The notes: generated by a model from the letters alone, not told the origin. A stretch of DNA of 44,045 nt from Planctomyces sp. (GCA_027483405.1 JAIXUU010000030.1:1-44045), one strand, 5' to 3'. Positions 27,408 through 36,048 are shown, counted from the stretch's first letter. Made by a program: numbers and translations.

Positions 27408-27437
27408 TTGGGTAGATTTCTACGGGGCTTATATAAC
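27408..27437 (+). promoter_or_regulatory. Promoter candidate for YcxB-like gene
   Basis: TTGGGT (27408-27413) and TATAAC (27432-27437) are 18 bases apart, and the -10 is 21 bases before the ATG at 27458. The -10 fits well; the -35 is only a half match. Confidence 0.35.
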
Positions 27438-27457
27438 GTATCTTCCTGAGCATTCAA

Positions 27458-28075
27458 ATGCCAAATCCTAATCACTCATCTCTTAACATTGATGATCTAC
27501 TGATCGATAGCTTCACACTGAAACAAGATCTGCCCCGTTTTGTCATCCAGAAGCCGCCCAGCGTGGATGATGCGTGTTCCGGCTACCAATTGGCAGCCGG
27601 AGGGAATAGTCAGTCTTTGAATCTTCTTTTTTGGTGCATTGTTCTAGCGGCTGCGATTTCGTTCATCGCCATTCAGTTCAGCTCAATTGCTCATTTCGAA
27701 AGCCGGATTCTGTTTTTTGTTTTGACAGGTATCATGGTAATTTGGATTTTTCTGCCAAACCGTAAAAACAAGCGATATTTCACGACGATGGCAGAAAAGG
27801 GGCTAGGCATATTTGAGGTTGGAACCACTGTTATTGCTGATGAAGCTGTCTGGCTCATCTATCCGGACTCTACTTCACGAATTGCATGGCAGCGATTTGA
27901 TCTCTATCAATCGAACCGGAACGCTATCGCTCTAAGAATTCGCGGTGGACCTACTTTTGTAATCCTGACACGCTCCCAAATGGATCGCCAAGAGGACTGG
28001 GAAAGCCTCTTTACTTTCACTAGCGGGCAGTTCCAGAAATACTCTTCTGAATCGAATATGACTGCGACGAGTTAA
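27458..28075 (+). CDS. YcxB-like membrane protein
   Basis: The 205-residue product has about 54 cytoplasmic-type residues, two adjacent spans (about 55-73 and 83-100) and a C-terminal beta domain. In this domain a GIFEVGTTVIADEAVWLIYPDS strand pair is followed by RIAWQRFDLYQSNRNAIALRI and FVILTRSQM, the usual layout of the YcxB-like/bacterial PH-like group. These proteins have no firm function. The gene ends 38 bases before the convergent RsgA gene. Codon use is a little more AT-rich than in its neighbours. No ribosome binding site stands out. Confidence 0.75.
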   Translation: MPNPNHSSLNIDDLLIDSFTLKQDLPRFVIQKPPSVDDACSGYQLAAGGNSQSLNLLFWCIVLAAAISFIAIQFSSIAHFESRILFFVLTGIMVIWIFLPNRKNKRYFTTMAEKGLGIFEVGTTVIADEAVWLIYPDSTSRIAWQRFDLYQSNRNAIALRIRGGPTFVILTRSQMDRQEDWESLFTFTSGQFQKYSSESNMTATS

Positions 28076-28113
28076 TTAAGGTTTGCAATGGCTCATTTCT
28101 GCAATGAAGTATT

Positions 28114-29241
28114 TCAGGCGTCGTCGCCCAGCATCATTCGCAGATAGCTCTCGTAGCGTACTCGTGGGATCAGATCCATCTGCACAGCCCGAATTACGGC
28201 ACAGTCTTCTTCCCGATAATGGCGGCAACTGGGGAAGCGGCATAGAGCCACAAAGGGGCGAAACTCTACAAAATAGCCTTCGATCTCTTCCGGACGAACA
28301 TCCCAGAGTTCCATCTGCCGGATGCCGGGCGTATCGACCACCCAGCCACCTTCAATCAGTGGTAACAATTGGGTGTACCGAGTTGTGTGTTTGCCTTTCT
28401 GCGTGACTTCACTCACCTGGCCGGTCTGGAGAGACAATCCGGGCTGAACAGCATTGAGCAGACTCGATTTCCCCACACCGCTTTGCCCGGCGAAGACCGT
28501 CTGCTCATTTTTGAGCAGTTGCCGCAATCGATCAACACCATAACCAGTGGTCACGCTGGTCATCACGACATCGCAGCCAATCTGGGAATACCAACCCAAA
28601 AGTGAGACCAACTCGACGGGATCAACCAGGTCGATTTTATTGACGCAGACAATCGGGTGTACGCCTCCTTTACCGGCACTGACAAGAAAACGATCGATGA
28701 GCGCTGGCTTCAGATTTGGCTGCGCTGCCGAGCCCACAATGAGCATCTGGCTCACGTTCGCGACCAGAATGTGCTCGCGATTCTGGTGCCCGCGGGAAAG
28801 GACACCTTCGCGGGGTTCGACTCGCTCAATCACACCCGTCGTATCGTCAGAGGCTGTGATCCAGACCTTATCTCCCGCCACGACGGCATTGCGGGTTTCG
28901 CGGGCGACTGTTCTGACAATGCGCCGGACACTGCACATGAATCGGCGGCCATCTTCAACCTGGACAGTGCATTGAGTCGATCCCACGGATGAGAGGACTC
29001 GACCGTAAAGTGCCTTTTCGGGATCAATCTCCAGCACAATCCGGTTTCCATCCAGCGTGGCGCCGCTGATGGTGCGTTTGCGGCTCATCTCATTGCGGCC
29101 GCGAACACGCTCGCTCGATTTCAATTCAAAAACGCGGTCCGCATCGACTTCCACATCTCTGGTGAAATCATTCTTGCGTTGCCGCGTGCTGCGGTTCTTC
29201 AGCAGGTTGGCCCGCAGTTGAGGTTTCGGCTTTTTGGCCAT
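28114..29241 (-). CDS. rsgA: Ribosome small subunit maturation GTPase RsgA
   Basis: The 375-residue product has the circularly permuted GTPase order of RsgA (YjeQ): an N-terminal OB-fold, the G4 motif NKIDLVDP (residues 201-208) before the G1 motif GQSGVGKSS (252-260), then TTRYTQLLP and DTPG (303-306), and a C-terminal zinc site (Cys334, Cys339, His341, Cys347 in CRFPSCRHYREEDC). RsgA helps late maturation of the 30S subunit and releases RbfA, with GTP hydrolysis stimulated by the ribosome. The N-terminus is longer than in E. coli by about 30 basic, low-complexity residues (MAKKPKPQLRANLLKNRSTR). ATG 29241 gives this typical start; the frame is open to 29259. Confidence 0.96.
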   Translation of the reverse strand: MAKKPKPQLRANLLKNRSTRQRKNDFTRDVEVDADRVFELKSSERVRGRNEMSRKRTISGATLDGNRIVLEIDPEKALYGRVLSSVGSTQCTVQVEDGRRFMCSVRRIVRTVARETRNAVVAGDKVWITASDDTTGVIERVEPREGVLSRGHQNREHILVANVSQMLIVGSAAQPNLKPALIDRFLVSAGKGGVHPIVCVNKIDLVDPVELVSLLGWYSQIGCDVVMTSVTTGYGVDRLRQLLKNEQTVFAGQSGVGKSSLLNAVQPGLSLQTGQVSEVTQKGKHTTRYTQLLPLIEGGWVVDTPGIRQMELWDVRPEEIEGYFVEFRPFVALCRFPSCRHYREEDCAVIRAVQMDLIPRVRYESYLRMMLGDDA

Positions 29242-29307
29242 AAGTGGCAGATCCCGCAAAAAACCGATCTCTATGAATTCACTCCACAGAGGAACGCAGG
29301 GGTAGAC

Positions 29308-30873
29308 TCATTCATTTCTTGACCAGTTCAATCTCGACAACGATTCTTCCCAGGCGGTTCGCAGCAAACTGATCTGATCATCCAGATCCCGATGAAACTG
29401 CAATTCCAATTCGGAGTTCACGTTAGATTGTTCCAACCGGCCAGCAATCAGTTTACCAGATCGAGCCGTCTCAGCGGTATGCAATACGGCATTTCCTGAT
29501 TTGCCAGTCGTCGTAAACAGGCCGGGGATTTTTTCCTGAAGCTGAGTCGCATCGGGGACTGTGGCCATAGTGATCACACCCAGCGATGAAAGCTCACTCC
29601 CTGCTGTGGCGGCTTGAACTTTGCCAGTCTCGTCAATCAGCAATTGTGTGCAACTTTCAGGAGCGACGATGGGCGGGTCCAACGGATAAGACCTTGTGCC
29701 AATCTCGACCGCAAGTTGCCTGTCTTCATTCCAGACGAGATGGCCCACACGTGTCAGCAGTTGTTGTTGATCGTGTCGCACCACAAACCAGCCGTAGCCC
29801 TGAATCGCGAGATCCAGTGGTCTTTCGGTAATGATCCATTCGCCGGGTGTTGGATCGATGGTCGTACTCAAAGTCGGCACTTGATCTGCCTGTGGAGTGC
29901 CATGGCTTTGGAGTTGGACCACCCGGCGGCGATAACCAATCGTCTTCGCCTGAGCCATGTTCTGGCGGTGAATGTGCTGTGCTGCGCGAAGGACTCGAAT
30001 TTCTGGAGCCACCGCTTCGATCACATCGGCTGTGCGTAAGACCTCACCGCCGGCATGAGCAGGGATCTGGTGGCTGCCAAATTCTCCGGAAAATGTTTCA
30101 TCGGGCTGCGATGGGATCGCATTCGAGTCCCGGCCCGACGGCTGATCCGAGTTTCCGGGAATCGTGGCATTCTGAGAACCGATTTCCAGGGAAGATTTCG
30201 GCAATCCCACAGGGAACTGCTGCCTCAGCCGAATGAGATCTCTCAGCGATTCCACAGGGACGTTCTGGAACTGCTCCACCCAGATATTGAGTTCGTCTTC
30301 GCTGGCGCTCGGCAATTCTTTTTTGATCACATCGAGACGCTGTTGGCGAGCCGCCATTTCACGCGGTGAACGAGGGACGCTGAGATTCGATGGAGTTTGC
30401 TGAGCTTTGGAAGGTGAATTCGGCTCTTGCACCTGAATCTCCAGAGGAAGATCGGGCAAAGTCGCGGGTTCTTTGAGCGGTGATTCAGCGGGAGGGCCGC
30501 TGTCTGCTTGAGACAAGGGAAGTGGGGATGCATGAGGTTGGAACGGTGCAGGTTCGGAAATGCGTTGTTCGGTTTCACCAGAGGAATGGTTCGTCAGCGA
30601 TCCCGTGCTGGCCAAAATCCTGCCGCCAGAAAGTGTTGCCTCCTTTTCAGAGGACTTAATTACCTGGCGGCTTTCAGCAAAAGCTGGAGACCGCGAATCA
30701 TCTCCCGGTCGAGTTCTTGCGGGAAAGCTCTCGGCATGAGGCCACCAATTCAGCAAGGCAATATGCACTCCAACTGTGCCTGCACAAACGATGAGAACTT
30801 TTGTCAAAATGGATGACTGGGACGACTGGGTGTCCAGGGCAGTTTTTTGTGGACTCGGTGATTCGTTGCTCAT
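29308..30873 (-). CDS. Membrane-anchored FlgG-like flagellar rod-family protein
   Basis: The 521-residue product has a single span at about residues 22-41, a long Ser/Pro/Glu-rich linker (about 45-280, with a helical patch at 170-222), and a C-terminal domain of the FlgE/FlgF/FlgG family. The family signals are RVLRAAQHIHRQNMAQAKTIGYRRR (293-317), the counterpart of the N-terminal rod helix, RPLDLAIQGYGWFVV (351-365), TRVGHLVWNEDRQLAV and GKLIAGRLEQSNVNSELELQ (473-492). In real rod proteins the first helix is at residue 1 and there is no anchor or linker. No flagellar gene lies nearby. This looks like a rod fold reused in the envelope; a true flagellar role is possible but less likely. Confidence 0.75.
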   Translation of the reverse strand: MSNESPSPQKTALDTQSSQSSILTKVLIVCAGTVGVHIALLNWWPHAESFPARTRPGDDSRSPAFAESRQVIKSSEKEATLSGGRILASTGSLTNHSSGETEQRISEPAPFQPHASPLPLSQADSGPPAESPLKEPATLPDLPLEIQVQEPNSPSKAQQTPSNLSVPRSPREMAARQQRLDVIKKELPSASEDELNIWVEQFQNVPVESLRDLIRLRQQFPVGLPKSSLEIGSQNATIPGNSDQPSGRDSNAIPSQPDETFSGEFGSHQIPAHAGGEVLRTADVIEAVAPEIRVLRAAQHIHRQNMAQAKTIGYRRRVVQLQSHGTPQADQVPTLSTTIDPTPGEWIITERPLDLAIQGYGWFVVRHDQQQLLTRVGHLVWNEDRQLAVEIGTRSYPLDPPIVAPESCTQLLIDETGKVQAATAGSELSSLGVITMATVPDATQLQEKIPGLFTTTGKSGNAVLHTAETARSGKLIAGRLEQSNVNSELELQFHRDLDDQISLLRTAWEESLSRLNWSRNE

Positions 30874-31255
30874 GCAGGGATTCTCCGAGCGGATCTGTCA
30901 GTTCGGGGCGCTGGCGGTGTCTAGGGGCATTATCAGTGCGAGAACGAAATTGTGCTTCCGGGAAACAGTCGAATGCATAAACCTACGGTCGAAATTTCGC
31001 CATAAGTCATTTCATAGAAATGTTTTTTGAATCGACCCTGCAGATTCTAGCAACTCGATCGTCTTTTCTGAAGGTCGATGTTCCTGCAATCCAAGGCCTC
31101 TCAAAACCGAAATCTCTTAAATTGCCAGCAAATACACCGACACATTTTGATGTTTTAGTCTGTTGAATTGTCGTGGTTTCCGATATAACTTCCTAGTGAT
31201 TCTACGGCTCTTCTTGCCGCCTTCTCTCCTAGTCCCATCGATAAAGGCTGATCTC
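30874..31255. other. Divergent intergenic region
   Basis: The region separates the FlgG-like gene (minus) from the DUF1559 prepilin gene (plus). The only candidate element is the promoter at 31163-31189. I see no gene or repeat. Confidence 0.5.
31163..31189 (+). promoter_or_regulatory. Promoter candidate for DUF1559 prepilin gene
   Basis: TTGAAT (31163-31168) and TATAAC (31184-31189) are spaced by 15 bases, slightly short. Initiation here would give a leader of about 60 bases before the ATG at 31256. Confidence 0.35.
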
Positions 31256-32329
31256 ATGTCAAAACGCTCTGGATTTACGCTCATTGAACTGCTGGTGGTG
31301 ATCGCCATTATCGCCATCCTGATTGCGTTGCTCCTTCCCGCCGTCCAGCAGGCCCGAGAAGCGGCTCGCCGGACCCAGTGCCGTAACAATCTGAAGCAAC
31401 TGGGCCTCGCACTCCACAACTACCACGATGTCTTTGGCTCATTTGTGTACCGCAAAGGTGGCACACGCGGAAACGGCGATGCTTCGCGCCTCGATGGAAA
31501 CTACAACCGCAGATCAGGCATCGTGTCGCTTTTGCCCTACCTTGATCAGGCACCATTCTACAATCGGCTGGAAGCTGGTGACCCCAGCACCACACCACCT
31601 GTTCCCCCTGGCGGTGCTGCTCCGTGGAGTGGTTGGAGTGGCTACAACATGAGTATTGCAGCCTTCAAGTGCCCATCGGATCCAGTCGTTATCCAGCCAC
31701 GCGGAACTGTGAATTATGCGTTTAACATGGGCGATTTCATCACCAACAATCGTGATGAAACTCGTACCAATGGCTTGTTTGCCTGCAATGCGACTTTTGG
31801 CGTTCGTGATGTGACTGACGGTACCAGCAACACCCTCGCGATGTCTGAGCGATGTGCGGCCAACTTCGGGTTGGCTGGGAAATCTAATGCAGACTATCGT
31901 GAGTCGACACTGTGCAATGTCACAACAATTACCACAAACCCTGGCTCCTGCGTCACACAAGCCCTGGCAGTCAGTTCTAACCGTCGTTACACAACGGTGA
32001 CCAACGTTAAAGGTCGATTTAGCGGTCTTTGGTCGGACGGCCAGGCAGAAATCGTCGGATTTACGCCGATCCTTTCACCTAACTCACCATCATGCATCAG
32101 TGATAACAATGGAAGTTCCGACGGTCCAAGTACGGTTCTTTCCGCCAGCAGTTTCCACACAGGTGGTGTTCATGCTTTGATGGCTGATGGTGCTGTCCGA
32201 TTCATCTCCGATAACATCGATGCTGGCGGCCTCGGGGCAAATGCCAATACACTCGGCGGGCCCAGCCCACATGGCGTCTGGGGTGCACTGGGAACTCGTG
32301 CTGGTGGCGAAGTCACGGGTGATTTCTAA
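31256..32329 (+). CDS. DUF1559 prepilin-like protein (H-x9-DG type)
   Basis: The 357-residue product starts with a type IV pilin-like leader: [20 protein letters not shown], where prepilin peptidase would cut after Gly6 and methylate Phe7, with Glu11 in its usual place. The helix continues to [29 protein letters not shown], the diagnostic start of DUF1559. Near the end [12 protein letters not shown] and VRFISDNID give the H-x9-DG signature. Planctomycetes carry tens to hundreds of these genes; they are thought to form pseudopilus-like surface or periplasmic structures. Fourteen or so Cys and Gly-rich segments make the head domain. AAAGG precedes the ATG. The gene end carries three 14-base repeats. 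Confidence 0.95.
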   Translation: MSKRSGFTLIELLVVIAIIAILIALLLPAVQQAREAARRTQCRNNLKQLGLALHNYHDVFGSFVYRKGGTRGNGDASRLDGNYNRRSGIVSLLPYLDQAPFYNRLEAGDPSTTPPVPPGGAAPWSGWSGYNMSIAAFKCPSDPVVIQPRGTVNYAFNMGDFITNNRDETRTNGLFACNATFGVRDVTDGTSNTLAMSERCAANFGLAGKSNADYRESTLCNVTTITTNPGSCVTQALAVSSNRRYTTVTNVKGRFSGLWSDGQAEIVGFTPILSPNSPSCISDNNGSSDGPSTVLSASSFHTGGVHALMADGAVRFISDNIDAGGLGANANTLGGPSPHGVWGALGTRAGGEVTGDF

Positions 32330-32358
32330 TTGGCGACTTCTAATCGCCGATTTCTAAC
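32321..32358 (+). repeat. 14-bp triplicate across stop codon
   Basis: Three 14-base units start at 32321, 32335 and 32349, each beginning GAT or GAC followed by TTCTAA. The first contains the real end of the prepilin gene (Asp-Phe-stop); the other two repeat that ending in the other two frames. GGCGA and TCGCC in the second unit can form a short hairpin. Confidence 0.65.
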
Positions 32359-32369
32359 GTGACACTCAA

Positions 32370-32394
32370 GCCAGTCTCACAATTCGAGACTGGC
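32370..32394. terminator. Hairpin between convergent genes
   Basis: GCCAGTCTC (32370-32378) pairs perfectly with GAGACTGGC (32386-32394) around a 7-base loop. It lies 40 bases after the prepilin stop and overlaps the last codons of the convergent sigma factor gene. No T run follows on either side, so it may be a weak or Rho-assisted terminator. Confidence 0.5.
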
Positions 32395-33672
32395 GGCCTT
32401 CCTGGCCAGAAAATCTTTCACTGCGGCATCTTCCGTCAGGCCCATGGCGATCATGAGATCACTGTGGGCCTGACTGTTTTGGCCTTGCCGTCGAGCGAGT
32501 TCCGCTGAAACCACCCACCAGGGCTGATAAGTTCTGCATGCCTCGCGCGGAATCAGAGCGAATCGTTCCTTCGCCTGTTCCATCTGATTCGCTTGCAGTA
32601 AAGCCCCGACTTGAGCCACTCTCGCACCCAGAGACGGTGCAAAGCTCAGCAATCCCTCATAGAGCACGGCAATCGCTGGCCAGTCCACAACCGCCTGCAC
32701 CCTTGTAAAGTGCCGCCGGGCACAATGGGCCGATTGAATCGCCGCTTCCCATTGAAATCGACCCGGGGCTTGTTGTTGAAAGGCGGCACTTAACACCGCT
32801 TCCGCCTCATCGAGCATCGCCCCATCCCACAGTTCCGAAGATTGTTCGAGCAGCGGAACATACTGGCCTTCGCTTCCACGCCTGGCGTCACGCCGCGCCT
32901 CACAGAAGAGCAGGAGTGCATACAGCCCTGCCGCTTCGGCAGATTGAGGTAATATTTTTTGAACCACTTGTGCCAGCCAGATGGCTTCTTGGGCGAGAAC
33001 TCGGGTACCAGACTGACCAGACATCGTTTCATCGAAGGCTGTTCCGTAGGCCGCATAGATGGCACTGAGAACATCATCCAGTCGATCCCGCCATTCGTGC
33101 TCAGGTGGCAATTCAAAGGGAATTTTCGCCACTTTCAGTTTGTTTTTTACCCGGACGAGACGCTGACTCATCGTCTGCGGATTGATCAGAAACGCCGAGG
33201 CAATGCGCCCCGCATCAATTCCCAGAACGGCCTGCAAAATGAGTGGCGTTCTCATCGAAGGTTCGATCGCGGGATGAGCGCAAGCGAACATCATGGCCAG
33301 TCGATCATCCTGCAGAGGATCTTCGGTCGAGTGCATTGCCGATTTCTCCTGCAGGAGAGCCATGACCGGGCTGATGACTTCGCGGAGCACACGATCTCGC
33401 AGTTGCCTATGCCTGGTCTCATCGAGCCATTTCCGCTGCGCGACTCGAATCAGCCATGCTTCAGGATCGACTGGTAACCCGCTGTGTGGCCACGTTTCCA
33501 GTGCGGTCAGCAGAGCGCTCGCCAGGGCATCTTCTGCAGCGGCCAGGTCATTCGTCTTCCGACAGATGATCGCCACCAACCGGCCATAGCTCTCGCGGGC
33601 CACGCGTTCGACCGCGAACTGCCATTCCCCGGAAGTCACGCGATGATCAGCAGCATTTTGTGAACCACTCAT
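32377..33672 (-). CDS. ECF42-type RNA polymerase sigma factor
   Basis: The 431-residue product has sigma region 2 (FAVERVARESYGRLVAIICRKTNDLAAAEDALASALLTALE, then PEAWLIRVAQRKWLDETRH) and region 4 (PSMRTPLILQAVLGIDAGRIASAFLINPQTMSQRLVRVKNKL), followed by a C-terminal domain of about 230 residues with TPR-like helices. This is the form of group ECF42, which has no anti-sigma factor and is encoded beside DGPF/YCII proteins, as here. The C-terminal part is thought to be needed for activity. ATG 33672 follows GGGAGAC; the frame is open to 33723. The DGPF gene ends 58 bases upstream, so both are probably on one transcript from the element at 34178-34204. Confidence 0.92.
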   Translation of the reverse strand: MSGSQNAADHRVTSGEWQFAVERVARESYGRLVAIICRKTNDLAAAEDALASALLTALETWPHSGLPVDPEAWLIRVAQRKWLDETRHRQLRDRVLREVISPVMALLQEKSAMHSTEDPLQDDRLAMMFACAHPAIEPSMRTPLILQAVLGIDAGRIASAFLINPQTMSQRLVRVKNKLKVAKIPFELPPEHEWRDRLDDVLSAIYAAYGTAFDETMSGQSGTRVLAQEAIWLAQVVQKILPQSAEAAGLYALLLFCEARRDARRGSEGQYVPLLEQSSELWDGAMLDEAEAVLSAAFQQQAPGRFQWEAAIQSAHCARRHFTRVQAVVDWPAIAVLYEGLLSFAPSLGARVAQVGALLQANQMEQAKERFALIPREACRTYQPWWVVSAELARRQGQNSQAHSDLMIAMGLTEDAAVKDFLARKAASLEL

Positions 33673-33730
33673 CGCGTCTCCCGGCCTCGAACTTTTGCGA
33701 TTCGACCTCAATTGCGTACACAAAAACTTT

Positions 33731-34087
33731 TTATCCGTTCATCGGCAGGATCGGTCGCACTTCTGCTGAACCCGTTAGAGCCGCAGGACAACGTGCTGCC
33801 CATTCGAGTGCCGCTTCGAGATGGGGCACATCGATCACGAACATCCCACCTAACTGCTCCTTGGTGTCTGCGAAGGGACCATCCTGCACATCGCGCTTTC
33901 CGTCACGAATTCGCACCGTTGTCGCAGTGCTGATGGGCTGTAAAGCATTACCGCCCGCCATGACACCCGCTTGAACCAGTGCATCCGAATAGGCTTTGTA
34001 GGCTCCCCAATAAGCACCTGCCCGCTCTGGATGATTGCGAGCTTCTGTTTCATGAGCTGTTTCATAAACCAAGACGGCATAAAGCAT
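33731..34087 (-). CDS. DGPF/YCII-related domain protein
   Basis: The 118-residue product is a YCII-related (DGPF) protein: MLYAVLVYETAHE at the start, an SDALVQAGVMAGGNALQP helix-turn and the DGPF signature in RDVQDGPFADTKEQLGG (residues 65-81). Proteins of this group are co-inherited with ECF42 sigma factors and are their best supported targets; their biochemical role is unknown, though the YCII fold resembles small alpha/beta enzymes. The frame is open to 34174, but AGGGAAC precedes ATG 34087. It is the gene nearest to the predicted ECF42 promoter. Confidence 0.92.
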   Translation of the reverse strand: MLYAVLVYETAHETEARNHPERAGAYWGAYKAYSDALVQAGVMAGGNALQPISTATTVRIRDGKRDVQDGPFADTKEQLGGMFVIDVPHLEAALEWAARCPAALTGSAEVRPILPMNG

Positions 34088-34177
34088 TTTCAGTTCCCTG
34101 ATCTCTTGGCGAGGCGTTCGAATGCCATCGCCTTCAGTCAATTCTCTGGCGAGATCCACGACCTCACTCAGCAAGAT

Positions 34178-34204
34178 GACGATTGGCGGATGGCCATTTC
34201 GACA
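34178..34204 (-). promoter_or_regulatory. Predicted ECF42-dependent promoter (TGTCGA-N17-CGTC)
   Basis: On the minus strand TGTCGA (complement of 34199-34204) is followed after 17 bases by CGTC (complement of 34178-34181). As I recall, ECF42 sigma factors recognise TGTCGA at -35 and CGA/TC, read as CG(A/T)C, at -10. The element lies about 90 bases upstream of the DGPF gene and just after the aldo/keto reductase stop, so it would drive the DGPF gene and the sigma gene: positive autoregulation. Confidence 0.6.
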
Positions 34205-34228
34205 GGAATTTGATTTTTTTCGAAATGT

Positions 34229-35227
34229 TTATGGCAAATCGCGACGGGCAATCGCGGACTCAATCTCCATTAACGTTTCATGGTTGAGTTTTCCCGCCAT
34301 GGCGAATGCGTTTTCCTGAATCTGTTCGGGCCGGTGGGCTCCGCAAAGGGCCGAACTAATCCCCGCTTGATGGATCGTCCACTGGAGCACAAGCCGGGCG
34401 ACCGAAAGCTCACACCGCCTGGCAATCGCCTTCAATTCATCCAGCAAATCCTGGTTCCGTTGCCACTCTTGCCCCTGAAAGACGGCATACTTATGGCGGC
34501 TGTCCGTCGGAGGGAAAACATGCTCTCGCGGATAATGACCCGCCAGCAACCCCTTCATCAGCGGCCAGTAGACAATGCACGAAACCTGGTTTTCCCGGCA
34601 CCACGGCAACTGAGACTGTTCGATTTCCCGTTGCACCATGTTGTAGCGCGGCTGATATGCCGACAGGGGGCACACCCGATGAAACGCCGACAACTGTTCC
34701 AAAGTCGCATTCGAAAGACCGGCACTGCGAATCTTCCCCTGCTCGAACAGCCGTACAAATGCCTCGGCAGAAATCTCGACGGGAACCTGTGGATCCGGGC
34801 CGTGGAGATAGTACAAGTCGATGACATCGGTACCGAGTCGCTGAAGACTCTCTTCACATTGCCGGACGATGGTTTCGGGTCGCCCATCTTTCACTTGAAC
34901 TCGATCTGCACTCCAGTGAATGCCACCTTTCGATGCGATCACAATTTTGTCTCGCACATGGCCTAAGGCTTCCGCAATCAATCGCTCCGATTCTCCTTCG
35001 TAACCATAGCAATAAGCGGTATCGAAGAAGTTGATCCCGGCATCAAAAGCCGCCTGAAGTGTGGCGAGACTTCGAGGCTTCGTCACGCCTTGCGTTGTAA
35101 TGCCCGCAATTGGCCAGCACCCCATCGCAATGCTCGTGACCCGAATATCGGTGGCACCCAGCGTTCTTAATTCTGGCAACACAGGGCCTGACTGTGAGGA
35201 TACGCTCGAATCTGTTGGTGCTGACAT
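34229..35227 (-). CDS. Aldo/keto reductase
   Basis: The 332-residue product is a TIM-barrel NADPH-dependent reductase. The catalytic tetrad is in place: Asp69 and Tyr74 in NFFDTAYCYGYEGESERL, Lys100 in VIASKGGIHW and His142 in DLYYLHGPDP. The C-terminal cofactor segment (SVARLVLQWTIHQAGISSALCGAHRPEQIQENA) is also typical. It reduces an aldehyde or ketone in the cytoplasm; the substrate is unknown. ATG 35227 starts a Ser-rich arm of about 20 residues; the frame is open to 35299. The gene precedes the DGPF-sigma pair by 141 bases on the same strand, but the ECF42-type promoter lies between, so it may be outside that regulation. It is divergent from the methyltransferase gene. Confidence 0.93.
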   Translation of the reverse strand: MSAPTDSSVSSQSGPVLPELRTLGATDIRVTSIAMGCWPIAGITTQGVTKPRSLATLQAAFDAGINFFDTAYCYGYEGESERLIAEALGHVRDKIVIASKGGIHWSADRVQVKDGRPETIVRQCEESLQRLGTDVIDLYYLHGPDPQVPVEISAEAFVRLFEQGKIRSAGLSNATLEQLSAFHRVCPLSAYQPRYNMVQREIEQSQLPWCRENQVSCIVYWPLMKGLLAGHYPREHVFPPTDSRHKYAVFQGQEWQRNQDLLDELKAIARRCELSVARLVLQWTIHQAGISSALCGAHRPEQIQENAFAMAGKLNHETLMEIESAIARRDLP

Positions 35228-35423
35228 ATGCTGCTCAACCTCTGGAAAGCGAATCGTGAGAGGCCATCGTAATGAAAATGACGGAAGACCTGACTTCACT
35301 GTAAGGAAGCGACGATGCCGTCAGTCTATCATTCGATCAGCCTGTGAACTCCTGAGTCATCGCGTCGATGGCTCGGATATCTTTCTCTTTTCATCAAGTC
35401 AGCGATCCGTTCGAAAGTTTTTC

Positions 35424-36014
35424 ATGCGACCAGTGCCGCTAACCACCCTCGCCCATGAACTGCTCAGGCAGCATCTGCAGCCGGGAGATTTCGCAATCGA
35501 CGCGACTGCGGGGAACGGCCATGACATGGAATTTCTCGCCAAAACCGTTGGCCCGGCAGGAATGGTATGGGCATTCGATGTTCAGGAGCAGGCGATCGCT
35601 GCCAGTGAATACCGGCGGTATCAAGCGGGGCTGACCTGGGTGCACTTGCGACAGGTTTCACACAGCCAGATGAAAGCCGTCATCCCCGAAGAATATCATG
35701 GGAAGTTGGCCGCCGTCATGTTTAATCTGGGTTATCTTCCCGGAGGTGATAAGTCCATCACCACCACGGCCACAGAGACGATCACGGCACTCGAGCAGGC
35801 CTTGATGCTGCTTTCTGCGACCGGCCTGCTGACGGTCATGCTCTATCCCGGTCATCCGGCAGGTGCAGCGGAAACGCAAGCTGTGAGGGAATGGGCTCAA
35901 GGTTTACCTGCGTTCTTCGAGGTGCAGACCCAGCAATATGCGGAACGTGGCCCCCTCTCAGCAATACTGATGACCATTCACAAACGACCAGAATCAACTC
36001 TCCACACTCTATGA
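35424..36014 (+). CDS. Class I SAM methyltransferase, YtqB/MnmM-like
   Basis: The 196-residue product matches the YtqB group (rRNA methylase family, Pfam rRNA_methylase). It opens with LTTLAHELLRQHLQPGDFAIDATAGNGHDMEFLA, where DATAGNGHD (26-34) is the SAM-binding loop, and has FNLGYLPGGDKSITT, the conserved NLGYLPGGDK motif of the group, then a VMLYPGHPAGAAE segment. In Bacillus subtilis YtqB was identified as the tRNA mnm5s2U34 methyltransferase MnmM; a tRNA role here follows from the motif only. The frame is open from 35061, but the extra 121 residues overlap the divergent reductase gene and lack methyltransferase features, so I use ATG 35424. The gene converges with the phosphoesterase gene. 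Confidence 0.88.
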   Translation: MRPVPLTTLAHELLRQHLQPGDFAIDATAGNGHDMEFLAKTVGPAGMVWAFDVQEQAIAASEYRRYQAGLTWVHLRQVSHSQMKAVIPEEYHGKLAAVMFNLGYLPGGDKSITTTATETITALEQALMLLSATGLLTVMLYPGHPAGAAETQAVREWAQGLPAFFEVQTQQYAERGPLSAILMTIHKRPESTLHTL

Positions 36015-36024
36015 ATCCAGTCGC

Positions 36025-36048
36025 GATGATCAATCGTTAAAGATCATC
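36025..36048. terminator. Short inverted repeat between convergent genes
   Basis: GATGATC (36025-36031) and GATCATC (36042-36048) are exact reverse complements around a 10-base loop, between the methyltransferase stop and the end of the phosphoesterase gene. The AT-rich 7-bp stem without a T run makes a terminator role uncertain. Confidence 0.3.

Noticed and set aside
35061-35423. 121-residue N-terminal extension of the methyltransferase frame
   Set aside because: It overlaps the divergent aldo/keto reductase gene and shows no domain; ATG 35424 begins exactly at the conserved methyltransferase part.
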